A stretch of 64,000 nt of DNA from Defluviimonas sp. SAOS-178_SWC (GTDB taxonomy: Bacteria; Pseudomonadota; Alphaproteobacteria; Rhodobacterales; Rhodobacteraceae): contig NZ_CP156080.1 of the NCBI RefSeq assembly GCF_039830135.1, positions 100,707 through 164,706 of the forward strand, written 5' to 3'. The position numbers and the translations under genes are program-made. This document shows positions 60,325 to 64,000 of this stretch, in pieces (within the stretch, counting starts at the first letter, position 1; every line of letters starts with the position of its first letter). The notes beneath the pieces are model-generated. The model was not told the DNA's origin, made no database searches, and worked only from the letters and a program-made list of their open reading frames with translations.

Positions 60325-60902
60325 CGCGGCGGGTGATCCTTGGCGTTTCGGGCGCGTCGGGCGCGGCCCTGGCGCTCGATTGCGCGCGCGTCCTGCACGC
60401 GGCCGGCATCGGCGTGGAGCTTGTGCTCTCCGCGATGGCGGAGCGCACGCTGGCGCTCGAAATCGGGCCCGACGCCCGCGCCGAACTGATGGCTCTCGCC
60501 GGACGGGTCCATCCCGTCGTCGATCTGGGGGCCGCCATCGCAAGCGGGTCCTTCCCCGTCCACGGCATGATCGTCGCGCCCTGCTCGATGCGCAGCCTCG
60601 CGGCGATTGCGCAGGGGCTCGACGACAATCTGCTGACCCGCGCCGCCTCGGTGCAGCTGAAGGAGCGGCGCCCGCTGGTCCTTCTGGCGCGCGAGGCCCC
60701 GCTGACGCTGGCGCATCTGCGCAACATGACGGCGGCGACCGAGATGGGGGCGATCGTAATGCCTCCGGTGCCCGCCTTCTACCTGCGCCCCGAAACGACG
60801 GCAGAAATCACCACCCAGATCGCCGCGCGCGCCGTCGATCTGCTCCGCATAGCTCCTCCCACGGCACACGCATGGGACCCAACCGAAGGAAACGCACCAT
60901 GA
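60321..60902 (+). CDS. ubiX: Flavin prenyltransferase UbiX
   Basis: UbiX attaches a dimethylallyl group to FMN to make the cofactor of UbiD. The 193-residue protein begins TRRVILGVSGASGAALALDC with the flavin-binding loop and has VHGMIVAPCSMRSLAAIAQG, DNLLTRAASVQLKERRPLVL and AREAPLTLAHLRNMTAATEM, then IVMPPVPAFYLRP, all conserved in the family. The ATG overlaps the ubiD stop and its own stop overlaps the next gene (both ATGA), so ubiD, ubiX and the repair protein are translationally coupled. Confidence 0.95.
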   Translation: MTRRVILGVSGASGAALALDCARVLHAAGIGVELVLSAMAERTLALEIGPDARAELMALAGRVHPVVDLGAAIASGSFPVHGMIVAPCSMRSLAAIAQGLDDNLLTRAASVQLKERRPLVLLAREAPLTLAHLRNMTAATEMGAIVMPPVPAFYLRPETTAEITTQIAARAVDLLRIAPPTAHAWDPTEGNAP

Positions 60903-61561
60903 CCGAACTCACCCCCGCCGCGCTCGTCGGCGATATCGCCTCCGATCTTCCCGGCGCCGCCGAACTCTTCCGCCAGCGCGGCATCAGCTTTTGCTGCGGC
61001 GGTAGCCAGAGCCTGAGCGAAGCGGCGGCGAAAAACGGCCTCAGGGTCGAAGACCTCCTCGCCGATCTGCAATCCCTGGCCGCCGCCGCCAACCGCGACG
61101 CGCCCGAGGCGACCACCCCGCTGATCGACTACATCCTCGCCCGCTACCATGAAACCCACCGCACCGAACTCGACTGGCTGATCCCGCTGGCGCAAAAGGT
61201 CGAGACTGTGCACGGCGATCACGACGACGCGCCGCACGGCCTGACCGAGGCGCTGGTCGCGCTCCGCGACGATCTCGACAGCCACATGATGAAGGAAGAG
61301 CAGGTGCTGTTCCCGATGATGAAACAGGGCGGTCACCCGATGATCGCCCATCCGATCGATGCCATGCGCCACGACCACGACACCACGGCCGACCTGCTGC
61401 GCGGCGTGGAGCACGTGACCCACGGCCTGACCCTGCCCGAAGGCGCCTGCCGGTCATGGACCGCGCTTTACACCGGGCTGCGCAAGTTCACTGACGATGT
61501 CGTGGCGCATATCCACCTTGAGAATGCCGTCCTCTTCCCGCGCTTCGAGGCCGCCAGCTGA
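60899..61561 (+). CDS. Di-iron Fe-S cluster repair protein (RIC/ScdA/YtfE family)
   Basis: This 220-residue protein repairs Fe-S clusters after nitrosative or oxidative damage. The N-terminal ScdA domain has AELFRQRGISFCCGGSQSLS with its CC motif. The C-terminal hemerythrin-like domain supplies the di-iron ligands in YILARYHETHRTELDWLIPL, DSHMMKEEQVLFPMMKQG, DAMRHDHDTTADLLRG and VVAHIHLENAVLFPRFEA. Such proteins are classical members of NO-responsive regulons, which agrees with nnrS downstream and the FNR-type box upstream. The ATG at 60899 overlaps the ubiX stop. Confidence 0.94.
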   Translation: MTELTPAALVGDIASDLPGAAELFRQRGISFCCGGSQSLSEAAAKNGLRVEDLLADLQSLAAAANRDAPEATTPLIDYILARYHETHRTELDWLIPLAQKVETVHGDHDDAPHGLTEALVALRDDLDSHMMKEEQVLFPMMKQGGHPMIAHPIDAMRHDHDTTADLLRGVEHVTHGLTLPEGACRSWTALYTGLRKFTDDVVAHIHLENAVLFPRFEAAS

Positions 61562-61568
61562 CGCGCGG

Positions 61569-62747
61569 GTGCAGGGGACCGCAGCGCCGGACAGGGGATT
61601 GTGGCGCGCGCCCCATCTGCCGCTCTTCCTGTTGGCTGCGGTCTGGGCGGCGCTGGCGCCTCTGGTCTGGCTCTTTCCGGCACTGTCGGATGACCCGGCC
61701 GGGTGGCACCGGCAGGAGCTGATCCTGGGTTTCGCGGGGGCGGCGATGGGCGGCTACCTGCTGACCGCCCTGCCCCATTGGCTGAAACTGGCGGAACGCT
61801 CGGCGTCCGGGCGGGGTCCGGGAAAGCGCGCGGTGCAGGCGCTGGTCGTGGCATGGATCGCCGGACGGGTGGCCGCGCTGCAACCCGATACCGATCTCTC
61901 GGTCCTGACCGGCATCAGCATCTTTCCCCTCGGTCTGAGTGCCTGCCTCCTCGTTCCGGTGCTCTCGGCGCGGCTCTGGTCGCGCCTGCCCATCGCCCTC
62001 GCGCCGGTCGGATTGCTCGCCGCCGGCCTCTGGCTGCGCATGACCGGGGACGGCCTGACTGCGGCGCTGGCGATGGCGCTTCTCGTGGCGGTCGTCGGCG
62101 GCAGGATCGTGCCCGCATTCCTCCGGGCCCGAGCCGGCCATGCGGCACCGCCGGTGACGGGACGGGTGGCCGATCTGGTCCTCGCCCTTGCCCTGGCGGC
62201 GCACCTCCTCGGCATGCGGGACGGCGTGACGGGCTGGCTTCTCCTCGCGGCGGCGGCGGGCCAGGGGGCGCGCATGCTGCGCTGGCCGCTCGCGGAGGGG
62301 CTGGCCGGGCGGCCGGCCGATCTGGCCATGCTGGTCGCCGCCTGGCTGTGGCTGCCGGCGGGCCTCGCCCTGATAGGTCTGTTGCTGGTCGCGCCGTCGG
62401 TGCTTGCCGGCCTGTCCCCGCCGGCAGGAGTGCATGCCCTGACCATGGGGCTGATGGGCGGAATGATCCAGGCGGTCATGGCGCGCGCCTCGATGCGGCG
62501 CGGACCCGGCGTCCTGCAAGCCGGGAACGGGCATAAGATCGCGTTCGCGCTGATCATGCTGGCAACGGTGCTGCGGCTTGCCCTGTCCGCCTCGCCCGAA
62601 GCGCTCGCCGTTCCGACCCTGACCTGGTGTCTGGGCTGGGCCGTCTTCGCGGGATGCGCCGTCCGGTCGCTCTGGGCGCCGGTTCCCCATCCCGTGCTCA
62701 GCGCCGCGCGGCCCGGTGCCGCGTCGGCCCGTCCGGCCAGGCGATGA
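61569..62747 (+). CDS. nnrS: NnrS-family heme-copper membrane protein
   Basis: NnrS is a polytopic membrane protein associated with denitrification and NO stress protection. The sequence of about 392 residues has some 12 hydrophobic segments, opening with RGLWRAPHLPLFLLAAVWAA. It then has QELILGFAGAAMGGYLLTAL-PHW with the conserved His and GFxxA, and near the end VHALTMGLMGGMIQAVMARA-S with a second conserved His. I chose a GTG eight bases after the repair-gene stop; an ATG at 61497 would overlap that gene by 65 bases and add 24 Arg/Ser-rich residues. It is the last gene of the ubiD-ubiX-ric-nnrS unit and converges on the replication gene. Confidence 0.88.
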   Translation: MQGTAAPDRGLWRAPHLPLFLLAAVWAALAPLVWLFPALSDDPAGWHRQELILGFAGAAMGGYLLTALPHWLKLAERSASGRGPGKRAVQALVVAWIAGRVAALQPDTDLSVLTGISIFPLGLSACLLVPVLSARLWSRLPIALAPVGLLAAGLWLRMTGDGLTAALAMALLVAVVGGRIVPAFLRARAGHAAPPVTGRVADLVLALALAAHLLGMRDGVTGWLLLAAAAGQGARMLRWPLAEGLAGRPADLAMLVAAWLWLPAGLALIGLLLVAPSVLAGLSPPAGVHALTMGLMGGMIQAVMARASMRRGPGVLQAGNGHKIAFALIMLATVLRLALSASPEALAVPTLTWCLGWAVFAGCAVRSLWAPVPHPVLSAARPGAASARPARR

Positions 62748-62834
62748 CCGTCCAGACGCTATCGAGACGGTCGCGTATCCTTCCGTCATGCGTGACGGTG
62801 ATGAGGCAGGCCCCCTGCCCTGCCGGTCTCGCCC

Positions 62835-63578
62835 TCAGGCGATGACCGTCACGGCCGCGAGGCTCGGCTCCACCGCGCGCAAGGCGGCGAGGAGCCGGGC
62901 GTGAAGATGCGTCATCACGTAGGAGGCATGGAAGCGCGTCGGCGCGGCGAGTGTCAGGCAGCCGTCCTCGGTGCCGGCCTCGCGCAGCGGGTGGAACCAT
63001 GCGCCATAGGTGGCCGCATCCTCGGCGTGAAGCCTTGCCTGAACGCTGGCCCAGAGCGTTCCGTCGGCCTGTGGCGCGGGCCGGGCGCGCAAGGGCACGA
63101 CATTCGTGGGCGGCGGCGCACTTGGAACCGGATCGACGCGTTGGATGAAATCCGGTCCGATATTCGGCCAGACGGGCCGGGTGTCGTCCATGATTCGACC
63201 CAAATCCAGCCCGTAGACACTGACGCGGCCCCGGGCGCCCTGACGTTTCTGCACAAGCCAGCCAAGCGCCCGCAGCTTCGCCATCTCGCGTTTCACGGTC
63301 CGTTCGTCCACCGACCAGAGTTTCGCGATCTCGCCCTGCCCCATGGTCAGCTCGTCGCGCTGCCAGTTGTAGCGCGTGGTGATCAGCGCCATGATCCTCA
63401 GAACCTGGCGCTGGACATGCTTGTCCTGCGCGAGGGCGAAGGCCATGAGGGCCGAAAGAATGTCGTATTTCCGGGAAGCCGCCTCGCGGCCGACCGGCCT
63501 GGGAAGCTGCATGTCGCTCTCCTGTCGCTTGCCCGCCCCTTGCGGGAACGTCAAATCTGCCTCGATCACACGGGCCAT
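62835..63578 (-). CDS. DnaA-like plasmid replication initiator
   Basis: This 247-residue protein has a central winged-helix-type region (SRKYDILSALMAFALAQDKH, ELTMGQGEIAKLWSVDERTV, KREMAKLRALGWLVQKRQGA). Its C-terminal domain resembles domain I of DnaA: LWASVQARLHAEDAATYGAW, then GCLTLAAPTRFHASYVMTHL. There is no AAA+ ATPase. This combination is that of the DnaA-like replication initiators of Rhodobacterales plasmids. Two starts are possible: the ATG at 63578 (AGAGG upstream) and the ATG at 63512, which has a better AGGAGAG site and would give 225 residues. The region upstream of it holds phased repeats suited to be the origin. No partition genes are within the window. Confidence 0.75.
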   Translation of the reverse strand: MARVIEADLTFPQGAGKRQESDMQLPRPVGREAASRKYDILSALMAFALAQDKHVQRQVLRIMALITTRYNWQRDELTMGQGEIAKLWSVDERTVKREMAKLRALGWLVQKRQGARGRVSVYGLDLGRIMDDTRPVWPNIGPDFIQRVDPVPSAPPPTNVVPLRARPAPQADGTLWASVQARLHAEDAATYGAWFHPLREAGTEDGCLTLAAPTRFHASYVMTHLHARLLAALRAVEPSLAAVTVIA

Positions 63579-63734
63579 TGATGGCCTCTGGTGGTGAAAT
63601 CCACGCTAACTCAACGCTCTTCACCTCTTATGGGCTATTTGCGTCCGGGTTTGCGATTCTGTCAAGCTTGGAACGCCCTTGGCAGGTTTCCGACCCTCTT
63701 TCCCGAAGGAAAGAAAAAGGTTCTCTGGTTATGG

Positions 63735-63753
63735 GGGACAGTCTGGCTGTCCC
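63735..63753. repeat. Hairpin GGGACAG-TCTGG-CTGTCCC in the putative origin
   Basis: Seven-base perfect arms around a five-base loop, about 160 bases upstream of the replication gene. The right arm overlaps the first of the TGTCCC repeats. Confidence 0.6.
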
Positions 63754-63814
63754 TTAATCGGGTGGAAATGTCCCCCAATATACGGGATGTCGTCTTCGGG
63801 TGTCCCCCAATATA
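63748..63814. repeat. Iteron-like direct repeats TGTCCC(C/T)(C/T)AAT in the putative origin
   Basis: Two identical 14-base repeats TGTCCCCCAATATA lie at 63769-63782 and 63801-63814. A diverged copy TGTCCCTTAAT is at 63748, and an inverted partial copy ATGGGGGACA at 63731-63740. Spacings of 21 and 32 bases equal two and three helical turns, so all copies lie on one DNA face, as in plasmid iterons. The remaining bases from 63579 to 64000 hold no gene that I recognise. Confidence 0.65.
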
Positions 63815-64000
63815 GTCTCTTACCGGCCCGATCCGGGGTCCCTCAGTCAAACGCCCCGATTCGCGGCGGGGGCCCGTGCCCTGCTGGCATTTCTTCCCCG
63901 CGGGGAAGGGTCGAACGAATTCTAACTTCGCTTTTGCATTTTTGGCAAATCCGGCGTATTTCCGAAAAAGGCAAGAATTTACGTTGCGCACGAGGCGAGC

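Noticed and set aside
63591..63991. Two short open frames in the putative origin region
   Set aside because: They run through the repeats and hairpin on opposite strands and show no protein-like features.
1..64000. tRNA, rRNA, CRISPR arrays, riboswitches, complete insertion sequences
   Set aside because: None could be recognised by reading; no cloverleaf-like segment, spaced repeat array, transposase gene or long terminal inverted repeat was found. A covariance-model search would be needed to exclude small RNAs.

Overview
The window is GC-rich (roughly two thirds G+C by eye), densely coded DNA of alphaproteobacterial character. It is most likely from the Rhodobacterales (Paracoccus/Rhodobacter relatives). 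The pointers are a complete beta-hydroxyaspartate cycle cluster (bhcRABCD), a PuuE-UraD fusion, a ubiTUV-ubiDX-nnrS block, and at the right end a DnaA-like plasmid replication gene with phased repeats. The last point suggests a plasmid or chromid rather than the main chromosome. This placement is inferred from gene content; no rRNA or other taxonomic marker is present.

Region 1 (about 1-31.3 kb) is a purine and glyoxylate locus. It encodes urate hydroxylase PuuD, HIU hydrolase UraH, a stand-alone OHCU decarboxylase, a PuuE-UraD fusion, ureidoglycolate lyase AllA and ureidoglycine aminohydrolase AllE. Together these run from urate to glyoxylate plus urea; only allantoate amidohydrolase is not seen. 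Transport is covered by an NCS2 and an NCS1 permease, a TctABC carboxylate system and an AmiS/UreI-type urea/amide channel. Two routes for the released glyoxylate are encoded alongside. Malate synthase G, a MaeB-type malic enzyme and an AceE/AceF/Lpd pyruvate dehydrogenase can close an oxidative dicarboxylic acid cycle. BhcA-D can convert glyoxylate and glycine to oxaloacetate. Regulators are two LysR proteins and the IclR-type BhcR.

Region 2 (31.5-35 kb) holds a FixL/FixJ-like two-component system, a secreted HbpS/GlcG-like protein and a secreted ankyrin-repeat protein.

Region 3 (35-47.5 kb) is one long, tightly overlapping minus-strand operon. It encodes a peptide/opine-type ABC transporter, a flavin reductase-like protein, an allantoin/hydantoin racemase-like protein, two amidohydrolases, a second periplasmic ankyrin protein and an MFS exporter, followed by a GntR/FCD regulator. 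A perfect TTATTGT-CT-ACAATAA operator candidate lies upstream of the first gene. The substrate is unknown, and this is the best candidate for an undescribed catabolic pathway.

Region 4 (47.7-52.6 kb) holds an iron-sulfur/NO-stress module: GltD-like oxidoreductase, Rrf2/NsrR-like regulator, Mrp-DUF971 fusion and a three-domain Nfu protein, divergent from two small proteins (DUF2249 and a DUF6522-like protein). Region 5 (52.7-56.25 kb) is a partly decayed inositol locus (iolE, iolG, iolI) with a truncated ABC ATPase and a truncated Gfo/Idh/MocA dehydrogenase. Region 6 (56.25-62.75 kb) is an anaerobic module: ubiT-ubiU-ubiV divergent from ubiD-ubiX-ric-nnrS, around a perfect FNR-type box TTGAC-GATA-GTCAA. 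Region 7 (62.8-64 kb) is the DnaA-like replication gene with helically phased TGTCCC repeats upstream. No tRNA, rRNA, CRISPR array or intact insertion sequence was recognised.
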